Shown here: positions 1 to 8,753 of the stretch, in pieces
Layout: each line of letters begins with the position of its first letter
Position numbering within the stretch: the first letter of the stretch is position 1
Assembly (NCBI GenBank): GCA_018110825.1
Contig: JAGBCL010000028.1
Span: forward strand, 1-42,927
Length of the DNA: 42,927 bases
Direction: 5' to 3'
Source: Oscillospiraceae bacterium
Lineage (GTDB): Bacteria > Bacillota > Clostridia > Oscillospirales > Ruminococcaceae
Position numbers and translations under genes: made by a program
The notes under the pieces: model-generated
The model's input: the letters and a program-made list of their open reading frames with translations, nothing else
Told to the model about the DNA's origin: nothing
Database searches by the model: none

Positions 1-2
1 CA

Positions 3-1511
3 AGACGTGTTTTTGAATTACTTGCGTGTAACACAGTTGTTGTAAGTAACTACAGCCGTGGATTGGAGCTGTTTTTCGGTGACCTCATCATTGAAACAAA
101 TGATAGAGAGCATATGAAAGATCAGCTGGACAAATTCTGCGGGACAGAGCTTGGTTACAGAAAGTATCGTCTGGCGGGACTTCGTCATGTACTGTCATCA
201 CATCTATATGAGGACAGACTGGATAGAATAGCTCAGAAGGCACTAGGACGTTCAATCAAGAAGCCGCTCCCTAAGATTTTAGTGGTTTGCTGTAAAGAAA
301 ATGAGAAAATTCGTAATATGTTTGATAGTCAGACTTATGAAAGTAAACAGTTAGTTGTTGCAGATAATGTAACAAAACTTTCTGATTATCAGTTTGACTA
401 TGTTACAATTTTCTCTGAAAATGACTACTATGGAAAGAATTATCTTACAGATTTTGCGCTTGCAACAAGATTTGCTTCAGATGATGTAATCGGTAAGTGT
501 GCATATTATTCTGATGGCAAGGTTGTAAACATTGAAAAAGCTTACATGAGAGTAACAGAAGAAATCAAGCTTAATCGTCAGATGGTTGCAAAGGCAATGT
601 TTGAGGATACAACTACACTGGCTGATTTGTTTGCATTTAATAAGGCTGCTGAAATTCTTTCACTTGATGAATTCAACTACTGTGAGAATGCAGATAGCTA
701 CGATGATGCAGATGACATTGAAATTTATACGGGAATTCCGATTGAAGAAATATATGAGTATACTGACAGAATACCACCTGTTGAATTGAAGAAAAACAAG
801 GAAATTTCCGTTAAAGAACTTTACGATGAACTTATCATTAAGGATAGTGACCTTGTAACTAAGAGTTTTGAAAATGGTAATATGAAGCTTGTGCGAGAAG
901 CTGATGATGATAAGGTTGTTTGGCTTTATACAAATAAGACATACAATGTAGATGACTATGCAGTAAATGACCATATTGGTTTTTATCCAGAAAGCGTCGA
1001 TAAAACAGGTATTGTACGTTGTCAGATTGAATATTATGATGAAAATGAAATAAAGCTTGGTTTTCTTAACTTTGTAATTGATGGATTTACTTTGCTGTAC
1101 ATCACTAATCGTGCTAAATCTTTTAAGCTCATTTTCAGAATGAGAGGCAAGTCTAGTCTTACATTGAAAAAAATGTATTCGGCATCGTCAGATCACATTT
1201 TCGCTGCACCGTTGCCTGTAAGAAAAAATTTGCTTATTACAGAGATTTATCCTGATTATGATGACAGGGAAAATGGCAGAAAGCTTCACGAATTTGCCAA
1301 GGAAAACAATCTTGAAGTGTTCAAAGTGGGTGAAACATTAAACTATCTTCCATACTCGGAATATGAGGGAGTACAGATTACCTCTTCACGTTACAGCGCA
1401 ATAAAGGAATACATAAATGCTCGTGATTTTGACTGTATTTATGTTTCTTCAGATTCTCAGAAAGTAAAAGAATACCTTGCAGATTACAAGGGAAGGATTG
1501 TTACAATATGA
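3..1511 (+). CDS. CgeB-like glycosyltransferase, C-terminal part (5' partial)
   Basis: The frame is open from the first bases, so the gene starts outside the window; a TTG at 63 is internal, because the codons before it encode RVFELLACNTVVVSNYSRG, the conserved end of the CgeB/Glyco_trans_1_2 glycosyltransferase domain. Downstream comes a helical stretch, then a beta-rich region (about 1000-1200) that looks like a carbohydrate-binding or jelly-roll fold. The last ~100 residues (from KNLLITEIYPDYDD) resemble the N-terminal Rossmann half of a second GT-B glycosyltransferase that stops before its nucleotide-sugar-binding half. The stop codon overlaps the wecB start by 4 bp, so the two are translationally coupled. 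It probably transfers a sugar in surface-glycan assembly in the cytoplasm; donor and acceptor are unknown. The family call is fairly firm and the truncated second domain is inference. Confidence 0.7.
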   Translation, partial: RRVFELLACNTVVVSNYSRGLELFFGDLIIETNDREHMKDQLDKFCGTELGYRKYRLAGLRHVLSSHLYEDRLDRIAQKALGRSIKKPLPKILVVCCKENEKIRNMFDSQTYESKQLVVADNVTKLSDYQFDYVTIFSENDYYGKNYLTDFALATRFASDDVIGKCAYYSDGKVVNIEKAYMRVTEEIKLNRQMVAKAMFEDTTTLADLFAFNKAAEILSLDEFNYCENADSYDDADDIEIYTGIPIEEIYEYTDRIPPVELKKNKEISVKELYDELIIKDSDLVTKSFENGNMKLVREADDDKVVWLYTNKTYNVDDYAVNDHIGFYPESVDKTGIVRCQIEYYDENEIKLGFLNFVIDGFTLLYITNRAKSFKLIFRMRGKSSLTLKKMYSASSDHIFAAPLPVRKNLLITEIYPDYDDRENGRKLHEFAKENNLEVFKVGETLNYLPYSEYEGVQITSSRYSAIKEYINARDFDCIYVSSDSQKVKEYLADYKGRIVTI

Positions 1512-2602
1512 AAAAAATTATGATTGTTTTCGGTACACGTCCCGAAGCAATAAAAATGTGCCCTGTTGTTCTTGAAATGAAAAGCAGGAGCGAATTTGAT
1601 GTAAAGGTTTGTGTTACAGGGCAGCACCGTGAAATGCTTGAACAGGTGCTTGAGGCATTTAACGTAAAGCCTGACTATGACCTTGCAATAATGAAAAAAT
1701 CACAAACTTTGTTTGATGTAACTGCAAATATTCTTCGCTCCATTCAGGAGGTTTTTGAAAAGGAAAAGCCTGATATTGTGCTTGTGCACGGTGATACAAC
1801 TACCGCATTTGTTGCAGGTCTTGCAGCATTCTATTTGAAAATTCCTGTAGGACACGTTGAAGCGGGTCTTCGTACACACAATCTTTATTCTCCTTTCCCT
1901 GAGGAATTTAACAGACAGGCTATCGGTTTGTTTGCGGCATATAATTTCTCTCCAACGGAAGCTGCAAAGACAAATCTTCTTAGCGAGGGAAAAAATCCTG
2001 ATAGAATCTGGGTAACCGGTAATACTTCAATTGATGCGCTCAAAACAACTGTAAGAGATGATTATTCAAATCCTCTTATTGACTGGGTAGGAGACAGACA
2101 TCTTGTTGTGCTTACAGCTCATCGCCGTGAAAACTGCGGAGAGCCTTTGAAGCAGATGCTCCGTGCAATCAGACGTGTTGCTGACGAATATTCAGATATC
2201 GCAATTATTTTCCCAGCACATCCTAATCCGGTTGTTCAGGAAACTGCGAAGGATATTCTGTCTGACGCAGAAAATGTCAAAATTATTCAGCCTCTTGATG
2301 TTATTGATTTCCATAATATTGTGGCACATTCCTATATGGTGCTTACCGATTCTGGCGGAATTCAGGAGGAAGCTCCTGCTCTCGGAAAGCCTGTTCTTGT
2401 TATGCGTGATACAACAGAGCGTCCTGAGGGCGTTGCGGCAGGAACACTTCGTCTTGTGGGAACAGAAGAAGAAAATATCTACAATGCGTTTGTGGAACTA
2501 CTTAACAACGAGGCAGTTTATTCTGAAATGAGTCACGCTTCCAATCCTTACGGAGATGGCTTTGCAAGCAGACGAATTGCTGATGCTCTTGCGGTTGAAT
2601 AA
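1508..2602 (+). CDS. wecB: UDP-N-acetylglucosamine 2-epimerase (non-hydrolysing)
   Basis: The 364-aa product has full family length and all hallmark motifs: FGTRPEAIKM (residues 8-17), HGDTTTA (94-100), GHVEAGLRT (115-123), a later HRREN, and SGGIQEEA in the UDP-binding C-terminal half. It interconverts UDP-GlcNAc and UDP-ManNAc in the cytoplasm, giving ManNAc-type donors for surface polysaccharide or wall-linkage units. The ATG lies within the stop of the upstream glycosyltransferase (ATGA overlap), and an acyltransferase follows 24 bp later, so it is part of the polysaccharide operon. No dehydrogenase of the WecC type is visible in the window, so the ManNAc is either used directly or processed by a gene elsewhere. 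mnaA is an equivalent name. Confidence 0.93.
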   Translation: MKKIMIVFGTRPEAIKMCPVVLEMKSRSEFDVKVCVTGQHREMLEQVLEAFNVKPDYDLAIMKKSQTLFDVTANILRSIQEVFEKEKPDIVLVHGDTTTAFVAGLAAFYLKIPVGHVEAGLRTHNLYSPFPEEFNRQAIGLFAAYNFSPTEAAKTNLLSEGKNPDRIWVTGNTSIDALKTTVRDDYSNPLIDWVGDRHLVVLTAHRRENCGEPLKQMLRAIRRVADEYSDIAIIFPAHPNPVVQETAKDILSDAENVKIIQPLDVIDFHNIVAHSYMVLTDSGGIQEEAPALGKPVLVMRDTTERPEGVAAGTLRLVGTEEENIYNAFVELLNNEAVYSEMSHASNPYGDGFASRRIADALAVE

Positions 2603-2626
2603 TAAAAAGTAGGAGGCTTACCACTT

Positions 2627-3739
2627 ATGCTTCACAATGAAGAAATCCTGATCGAGAATATTAAGAAAAAGGAAAACAAGGTTCTGATTTGGGGAGCTTG
2701 TGAAAGAAACAATGATATTCTTGATTTTTTCAAGCAGAATGATGTAAATGTTGTTGGCTATATAGATCAAAATTCAGATAAACAGAATACATACAATGAT
2801 TTTCCTGTATTTAGTAAAGATATAATTAAAGATAATAATTATTTTGTTTATGTTGGTTTGCTGAAAACTTATAACGAAGTAATATCTCATCTTGAAAATA
2901 ATAATTATACCGAATTTACTGATTATTGGTATCCTTGCAGAGAAATTAAATTAGACGGAAGTTGCAGTTATAGTGATTTATATGGTAATGAATATGTTGG
3001 TAATAATTACAAGCTTGATATACAGCTAAAAAATTGTAATAAATTATATATAGGAAATTCATGTAGATTTAGTGATGCTCAAATTATTGTTTCAGCAATG
3101 TCAAAAGTTATAATACGTGACAATGTTGAAATACATGGAAAATCTAAAATTTGGTGTAGTTTTGAAAGCGATATATACATAGGTGAAAATTGTATATTTG
3201 AGAATTTAGTAAACTATATTTATTCTATAAACTATAGTAGATGTACTATAGATGAAAATTTTAGAGTTCATACTTCTTTTAGTGTATATGATTATTTTAT
3301 TCTGAATGTATATGAACATTCAAATTTGTTTTTAGCTAAAAATATTACTGCTTGTAAGAATATATATATCACTTCGGTACAGAATAGTGATGTGAACATT
3401 GGTAATGATTGTATGTTATCAGCAGATATTGTAATAAGAGCAGGGAATAGTCACAACATATTTAATCTTGAAACAGGAGAAAATCTAACTTCAATAGGAA
3501 GAAATATCGTAATTGGCGACCACGTTTGGATAGGACAGCGTGCAACATTATTTAACGGCTGTGACATAGGTTGCGGAAGTATTGTAGGAATAAATGCATT
3601 TGTCAACAAAAAGTTTCCAGCAAATTGCAGTATCGCAGGAAATCCTGCAAGGATAATAAAAGAGAATGTGGCGTGGCGCAGAGAAAGCTATCCGTATTTC
3701 GATAGTTACGATGATTTTGCAGAATTTGATTTCAGGTAA
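2627..3739 (+). CDS. Rossmann-like domain + hexapeptide-repeat acyltransferase
   Basis: The N-terminus (about residues 1-110) has a dinucleotide-binding-like start (KVLIWGACERNNDIL, then GYIDQN), a domain common in polysaccharide loci. The rest is a left-handed beta-helix of isoleucine/valine-spaced hexapeptides ending in the typical xenobiotic-acetyltransferase-like block GDHVWIGQRATLFNGCDIG and AGNPARIIKE. It probably O- or N-acetylates a sugar or lipid-linked intermediate using acetyl-CoA. An AGGAGG-like site (taggaggc) precedes the ATG by about 8 nt. The middle of the gene is much more A/T-rich than wecB, as are several later genes of this locus, which suggests the locus was assembled by transfer. 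The acceptor cannot be told from sequence. Confidence 0.75.
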   Translation: MLHNEEILIENIKKKENKVLIWGACERNNDILDFFKQNDVNVVGYIDQNSDKQNTYNDFPVFSKDIIKDNNYFVYVGLLKTYNEVISHLENNNYTEFTDYWYPCREIKLDGSCSYSDLYGNEYVGNNYKLDIQLKNCNKLYIGNSCRFSDAQIIVSAMSKVIIRDNVEIHGKSKIWCSFESDIYIGENCIFENLVNYIYSINYSRCTIDENFRVHTSFSVYDYFILNVYEHSNLFLAKNITACKNIYITSVQNSDVNIGNDCMLSADIVIRAGNSHNIFNLETGENLTSIGRNIVIGDHVWIGQRATLFNGCDIGCGSIVGINAFVNKKFPANCSIAGNPARIIKENVAWRRESYPYFDSYDDFAEFDFR

Positions 3740-3779
3740 AATTTGTAGTTAACGCATAAACAAGAGGTGAAGTAACAAG

Positions 3780-5123
3780 GTGAAAAAAGTAATAACATAC
3801 GGAACCTTCGATTTGTTTCACGAAGGGCACCGCAGATTGCTCCAACGTGCAAAGGAGCTTGGAGATTATCTTATAGTTGGTGTCACCTCAGAGGAATTTG
3901 ACCGTTCCAGAGGTAAGCTCAACGTGGTTGACTCGTTGGTGAAACGAATTGAAAATGTGAAAAATTCAGGCTTTGCGGATGAAATAATTGTTGAAGAAGT
4001 GCAGGGCCAGAAATTCCGTGATATCAAGAAGTACGGAGTTGACGTGTTTACTGTAGGCTCAGACTGGACAGGCAAGTTCGATTATCTCAGCGAATACTGT
4101 GAGGTAGTTTATCTCGAACGTACAAAGGATATCTCCAGCACGGAGCTTCGCAACCACTCTAATCCTGTACTGCGTATGGGTATCATCGGCACAGGAAGAA
4201 TTGCTTCACGCTTTATTCCCGAAACTCATCTCGTAAGTGGTATAAACGTTACAAGTGTGTACAACCCCAACAAGTCCAGTGCAGATAAATTTGCTGAAAA
4301 GTGGGACTTGAACTCATATGGCGGACAGGAAACTTTTGCTGATTTCCTGAACCACGTTGATTGTGTGTACATAGCAACCCCTCATCAGTTCCATTACGAT
4401 TATGCAATGAAAGCAATGGAAGCAGGAAAGCACGTTCTCTGTGAAAAGCCTATTACACTTACCAAAAAGGAAACAGAAGAGTTGTATGATTATGCCGCTG
4501 CACATAATCTCGTTATTATGGAGGGCATAAAAACGGCGTTTTGTCCTGGCTTTAATAAACTCATCAGCATTGCGTGCAGCGGAAAAATCGGTACTGTACG
4601 AAATATCGAAGCCTGCTTTACAAAGCTTGAAAATCCGAATAGCCGAGAGCTTACTGATACAGAGTATGGTGGCAGCTTTACAGAGCTTGCGAACTATACA
4701 CTTTTGCCGATTGTAAAGTTATTTGGAACGAACTACGATGAGGTTCGTTTTGATTCAATAAAGGACGAAAAGGGTATAGACTTGTTTACAAAAGCACATT
4801 TCAGATATCCTAACGGAATGGCAACAGCAACTTGCGGACTCGGTGTAAAATCTGAAGGACAGCTTATCATTTCGGGTACAAAGGGATACATACTTGCTGA
4901 GTCGCCTTGGTGGAAAACTTCGTATTTTGAAGTGCGTTATGAGGACCCGAATAATATTGAAAAGTATTCTGAGGTATTCCTTAATTATGGCTTGAGGTAT
5001 GAGGTCAGCGATTTTGTTTCTACAATAAACGGAAATAAAGTTAATGATTTTAAACTCAGCAGAGACGAATCTGTTGCAATAGCGGGAATTATTGAAGAGT
5101 TCTTGAAAAGAAACAGAAAATAA
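3780..5123 (+). CDS. Fused cytidylyltransferase / Gfo-Idh-MocA oxidoreductase
   Basis: Residues 1-128 are a TagD-like nucleotidyltransferase: YGTFDLFHEGH with the HxGH motif at 14-17, and RTKDISSTELR (114-124), the CTP-transferase signature. Residues 132-447 are a Gfo/Idh/MocA NAD(P)-dependent oxidoreductase, with GIIGTGR at 134-140 and the EKP motif at 222-224. The start is a GTG preceded by an AGAGGTGA ribosome site. The cytidylyltransferase half should join CTP to a small phosphorylated alcohol such as glycerol phosphate; the other half should oxidise or reduce a polyol or sugar. In one chain they probably carry out consecutive steps, as in reductase-cytidylyltransferase fusions that make CDP-ribitol. 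The LicD gene downstream could use the CDP product. The domain calls are firm; the substrate is unknown. Confidence 0.85.
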   Translation: MKKVITYGTFDLFHEGHRRLLQRAKELGDYLIVGVTSEEFDRSRGKLNVVDSLVKRIENVKNSGFADEIIVEEVQGQKFRDIKKYGVDVFTVGSDWTGKFDYLSEYCEVVYLERTKDISSTELRNHSNPVLRMGIIGTGRIASRFIPETHLVSGINVTSVYNPNKSSADKFAEKWDLNSYGGQETFADFLNHVDCVYIATPHQFHYDYAMKAMEAGKHVLCEKPITLTKKETEELYDYAAAHNLVIMEGIKTAFCPGFNKLISIACSGKIGTVRNIEACFTKLENPNSRELTDTEYGGSFTELANYTLLPIVKLFGTNYDEVRFDSIKDEKGIDLFTKAHFRYPNGMATATCGLGVKSEGQLIISGTKGYILAESPWWKTSYFEVRYEDPNNIEKYSEVFLNYGLRYEVSDFVSTINGNKVNDFKLSRDESVAIAGIIEEFLKRNRK

Positions 5124-5157
5124 TATGCTGATAATAATTTAATGTGAGGAATAAGTA

Positions 5158-5976
5158 ATGATAAGGTTAGTTAATTCAGACAATGATTTATTGCAAATTG
5201 CTCATATTCATACAGATAACAGAAGAAGAGAATACAAAAATGTATTACCGGATTGGTATTTGGATAAAATTGATTATGACTATACATTTTCAAAGTGGAA
5301 ATCATACAGTAAATATGAAGATGAAAAAATAATTGTGTATGAGGAAGAAAATGTAATATGTGGTTTTGCTGCAGTGCGATTGTTTTATGATAAAGTTGAT
5401 TGTGGTTTATTAAGTAATTTGCATGTAAAGTCAAATATGCAATCAAAGGGAATCGGAAAAAAGTTAATCCAAGCATCAGGTAAGTTGCTTAATGATGTTG
5501 GAATACATAGTATGGAGATTTTTGTTGTTGATGGCAATCAACGTGCAGCTGATATTTATAGCCATTTAGGTGCTGAATTTGTAACTGACTTTGTTGATAA
5601 ATTTGAAAATATTGATGTGAAATCAAAAAAATTTGTTTTTCGTGATTTGACAAAATTATACATTGATGAGTTTCAGCCCACTGTTAATTATGATTACAAC
5701 ATATGTCATTACTTGGAAAATAATGATTTTTATTTATTTGCCGATGATAAATATTGTAATGCTTTCTTCGGACAGTTTGAGGGACGTTACAAACCGTTGA
5801 AAATACTACAACTTAACAGTGAAAAAAAGTTTTATAAATCTATAGAGATTTCGGAACCTTTTGAAACAGTAAACAATATTATTATTGCAAGCAGAACATA
5901 CAGCGAATGTGAAAAATATTTAGAAAATATTAAGTGTAAGAATTATTTCAATTTTTACCCATGGCATCTATATTGA
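5158..5976 (+). CDS. GNAT-family N-acetyltransferase with C-terminal extension
   Basis: The N-terminal ~150 residues have the GNAT fold pattern: a beta strand with GFAAVRLFY, then LSNLHV, followed by the acetyl-CoA pyrophosphate loop QSKGIG (residues 95-100) and a later IFVVDGNQRAADIY segment, as in YitI/RimI-type proteins. The final ~110 residues contain no domain I recognise (aromatic, Asn- and Lys-rich). It probably acetylates an amino group on a locus metabolite; the class V aminotransferase two genes downstream could supply such an amine. A gaggaataag site precedes the ATG. The gene is very A/T-rich and lies 34 bp after the previous one in the same operon. Confidence 0.7.
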   Translation: MIRLVNSDNDLLQIAHIHTDNRRREYKNVLPDWYLDKIDYDYTFSKWKSYSKYEDEKIIVYEEENVICGFAAVRLFYDKVDCGLLSNLHVKSNMQSKGIGKKLIQASGKLLNDVGIHSMEIFVVDGNQRAADIYSHLGAEFVTDFVDKFENIDVKSKKFVFRDLTKLYIDEFQPTVNYDYNICHYLENNDFYLFADDKYCNAFFGQFEGRYKPLKILQLNSEKKFYKSIEISEPFETVNNIIIASRTYSECEKYLENIKCKNYFNFYPWHLY

Positions 5977-5985
5977 GGTGATTTT

Positions 5986-6801
5986 TTGAAGACATTTACA
6001 TATACAAAAGAAAATCTGCGCAAGCTTCAATTGACAGAGCTTGAAATGTTAGTTGAATTGGATAGAATATGTCGTGAAAATAATATTAATTATATCATTG
6101 ACGCAGGAACTTTGCTTGGAGCAGTTCGTCACGGTGGATTTATTCCGTGGGATGATGATATAGATGTCAGAATGCTCCGCAAGGACTATGATAAATTCTG
6201 TAAAATATGCCGTAGTAAGCTTGATAAGAAATATTTCCTTCAGACATATAAAACAGATAGGGGATATCGTTGGGGATATGCCCGCATATTAAAAAATGGC
6301 ACAGAATTTGTCAGAAAAGACCATGAAGAACTAAAATCCAGAACAGGAATTTTTATTGACATATTTCCATGTGATAATCTTCCTGAGGATTATTTAGGAG
6401 ACAAGTTATGTACTTGTGTATCATGGATATGCAGAAAAATGTTATATTCAGAAGTTGGACAGCATCACGCTAAAGGAACATGGAACAGAGTAGGTTTTGC
6501 GTTTCTTGACCTTTTACCTAAACGATGGGCGCACAAGGGAATAGAGTATCTTATAGAAAAATATGAAAATTCAAATACAAGAAAAGTAAGATGTTTCGGC
6601 TGGGGTTCCTTGGAGGAAACACTTGGATTTCAAAAGGAATGGCTTGAGGAAACATGTGATATTGAGTTCGAAGGGATAACGGTGCGTGCTCCTGTGAAGA
6701 CGCATGAGTTCCTTGTTCATTCTTTTGGAGAGGATTATATGACGCCTCCTCCTGAAAATGAACGTGAACCAAGGCATACAGCAAAATATATTAAGTTTTA
6801 G
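5986..6801 (+). CDS. LicD-family phosphotransferase
   Basis: This 271-aa protein carries the LicD signature: DAGTLLGAVRHGGF (residues 39-52) followed by WDDDID (55-60), the nucleotidyltransferase-fold metal-binding centre. LicD proteins transfer phosphocholine or other phospho-alcohols from a CDP-activated donor to a sugar hydroxyl. The start is TTG at 5986 with gaggtg upstream and only 9 bp after the previous stop. It follows the cytidylyltransferase fusion, so its donor is probably the CDP compound made there. No LicA kinase or choline transporter is visible, so choline is not indicated. The family is confident; the transferred group is unknown. Confidence 0.88.
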   Translation: MKTFTYTKENLRKLQLTELEMLVELDRICRENNINYIIDAGTLLGAVRHGGFIPWDDDIDVRMLRKDYDKFCKICRSKLDKKYFLQTYKTDRGYRWGYARILKNGTEFVRKDHEELKSRTGIFIDIFPCDNLPEDYLGDKLCTCVSWICRKMLYSEVGQHHAKGTWNRVGFAFLDLLPKRWAHKGIEYLIEKYENSNTRKVRCFGWGSLEETLGFQKEWLEETCDIEFEGITVRAPVKTHEFLVHSFGEDYMTPPPENEREPRHTAKYIKF

Positions 6802-6814
6802 GGAGAGAAATTCA

Positions 6815-7882
6815 ATGAAGCTTTTTACGGTTGGCCCTGTAGAAATGTATGATGATTTGTTATCAGGTGGCAATGAACAGATACCATATTTCAGAAACGA
6901 GTGGTTTTCAAACATAATGTTTGAACTTGATGCAAATATAAAAGCAGTTACCAATATGTCTGAAAATGATAAAAATATTGTACTTACATGTTCAGGGACA
7001 GGTGCTATGGAAGCTGTAGTAATGAATTGTCTTTCTGAAAATGATAAAGTTCTTATAATTGTAGGGGGAACATTTGGACAACGCTTTGAAGAGTTGTGTA
7101 AAATACATAACATAGCTCATGATACAATAAAAGTGGAAAATGGTCAGGTTTTTGACGTTGACTGTCTGAAAATGTATGATTCAAAGGGATATACTGCTTT
7201 GTTGGTTAACATTGATGAAACATCAACAGGTCAGCTTTATCCGATTGATGTTTTGTCTGATTTCTGTGTGCGTAATAATATGTTGTTTATTGTTGATGCA
7301 ATAAGCTCTCTTTTTGCAGATGAAATTGATTTTACTGCAAATAAAATAGATGCACTTATTTTCAGTTCACAAAAAGCTCTTGCTCTGGCACCTGGTGTTG
7401 CTGTTGTATCTTTGAGTGAGCGTATGTGTAAAGAGCATATTGTCGGGAATACAAAAACAATGTATTTTGATTTTTCATCTTATCTTGCAAATGGATTAAG
7501 AGGACAAACTCCATTTACTCCTGCTGTAGGTATCATAGTTCAGATGAATGAAATGATTGGAAGAATCAAAGATATGGGTATTGAACAAAAAATTGCTGCA
7601 ACCAGAAATCTGGCAGAAGATTTCAGAAAAAAAGCTGTTACTGCCGGCTTTAAAATTCCGCAGTATCCTTTGTCCAATGCGCTTACACCGTTGATATTCG
7701 AAAAAGATGCAAAGGTTTATTATCAAAAACTGATTGAGGATTATGATATAACAGTAAATCCATGTGGCGGAGACAATGCAGACAGAATGTTGAGAATAGG
7801 TCATATGGGTAATTTGACAGTTGAAGATAATGATATGTTAATAAAGGCTTTATGTGAAATAAGAGAGCGTATTGAGAAGTAA
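6815..7882 (+). CDS. Class V (PLP-dependent) aminotransferase
   Basis: Translation probably starts at the ATG giving MKLFTVGPVE, preceded by gggagag; an in-frame ATG 57 bp upstream lies inside licD and would add residues unlike the family. The 355-aa product has SGTGAME (60-66) for PLP phosphate binding, Asp161 in FIVDAISSLFADE, and Lys187 in SSQKALALAPG as the Schiff-base lysine. The family includes serine-pyruvate, alanine-glyoxylate and 2-aminoethylphosphonate transaminases. No phosphonate synthesis genes (PEP mutase, phosphonopyruvate decarboxylase) are visible, so an aminoethylphosphonate role is unproven. By context it may place an amino group on the small molecule activated by the cytidylyltransferase and attached by LicD. 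Confidence 0.82.
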   Translation: MKLFTVGPVEMYDDLLSGGNEQIPYFRNEWFSNIMFELDANIKAVTNMSENDKNIVLTCSGTGAMEAVVMNCLSENDKVLIIVGGTFGQRFEELCKIHNIAHDTIKVENGQVFDVDCLKMYDSKGYTALLVNIDETSTGQLYPIDVLSDFCVRNNMLFIVDAISSLFADEIDFTANKIDALIFSSQKALALAPGVAVVSLSERMCKEHIVGNTKTMYFDFSSYLANGLRGQTPFTPAVGIIVQMNEMIGRIKDMGIEQKIAATRNLAEDFRKKAVTAGFKIPQYPLSNALTPLIFEKDAKVYYQKLIEDYDITVNPCGGDNADRMLRIGHMGNLTVEDNDMLIKALCEIRERIEK

Positions 7883-7919
7883 TTACTTGAAAAGTATAGT
7901 ATCTGAAAGAGAAGTTGTT

Positions 7920-8741
7920 ATGGAAAAGCAATATACGACAGATGAATTTGTAAAGATATTACAAGCCAGTAAGTTTGTAATATATGGTGCAGGATTTTGG
8001 GCACAGCGTTTTTACAATTGCTTGAAAAAGTTGGGTTGTGAAAATAATGTTATAGCTTTCGCTGTAACCGAACAAAACAATAATGGTGATAAAACACTTT
8101 TTGATAGGAAAATAAAACTTATTGAAAATGTTGATTGCAATCAAAAAATTATTATTGCAGCACATAATAATTCAGCTGATCAGATGAAAAAAATACTTGA
8201 TGACTTGAATTTCTGTGATTATATTATGTTGTATCCATATTTGGTTCAGATGGAACTTGGTACGCCGATAAAAACTAATCAGGAAATCAATGTGTGTGAA
8301 TTCATCAGCCAAATGCCTGATATTTATTATATGGCCATAATTTATATGGCAATAGAAAATTATTTTCATAAAAATGACAATGGAAATGAACTTTACATAA
8401 AAATGCAGAGTGAATATACAGATAGAAATACAGCAGTCAGAAGATTAAAAGCATTACATAATAAAATCAGCAAATATTCTGAAGATATAGCATTAAATGA
8501 TGTTAATGTAAAACTTAATCTGGAGAATAATGTCATTATTGATGGTAATCATCGTATGGTACTTGCAAAATATTTTAATATAGAAAGAATTTTTGCTGAT
8601 ATATATGATGTAACTATGGATGAATATTTATATGTTTACAACAAGGCGATTTTTTCTCTTGAAAGAATAAAAAGTATATTTACTTACGATGAAGTAAATC
8701 AGATTATTAAAGCTGATGAAAGAATGAGAAAATGCTATTAA
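7920..8741 (+). CDS. Rossmann-like domain + ParB/sulfiredoxin-like domain protein
   Basis: I use the ATG at 7920 (gaaagagaag upstream); an in-frame start 48 bp earlier overlaps the aminotransferase. Residues ~15-110 begin SKFVIYGAGFWAQRFY, the same kind of N-terminal nucleotide-binding-like domain as in two other genes of this locus. Residues ~185-225 contain IIDGNHRMVLAKYF (DGNHR at 208-212) followed by IFADIYDV, matching the core of the ParB/Srx fold. Related stand-alone ParB/Srx enzymes such as SbnI and SerK are ADP/ATP-dependent kinases of free serine, so a small-molecule kinase role is possible. A chromosome-partition role is unlikely given the context. The ParB/Srx call rests on one motif block and the function is unknown. 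Confidence 0.55.
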   Translation: MEKQYTTDEFVKILQASKFVIYGAGFWAQRFYNCLKKLGCENNVIAFAVTEQNNNGDKTLFDRKIKLIENVDCNQKIIIAAHNNSADQMKKILDDLNFCDYIMLYPYLVQMELGTPIKTNQEINVCEFISQMPDIYYMAIIYMAIENYFHKNDNGNELYIKMQSEYTDRNTAVRRLKALHNKISKYSEDIALNDVNVKLNLENNVIIDGNHRMVLAKYFNIERIFADIYDVTMDEYLYVYNKAIFSLERIKSIFTYDEVNQIIKADERMRKCY

Positions 8742-8753
8742 AAGGAGATTAAT

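Noticed and set aside
6571-7113. A 180-codon open frame on the - strand across licD and the aminotransferase
   Set aside because: Both opposite genes have complete catalytic motifs; this frame has none.
6815-7882. Naming the class V aminotransferase as 2-aminoethylphosphonate transaminase (phnW)
   Set aside because: No PEP mutase or phosphonopyruvate decarboxylase genes are in the window, and the substrate pocket cannot be judged by eye.
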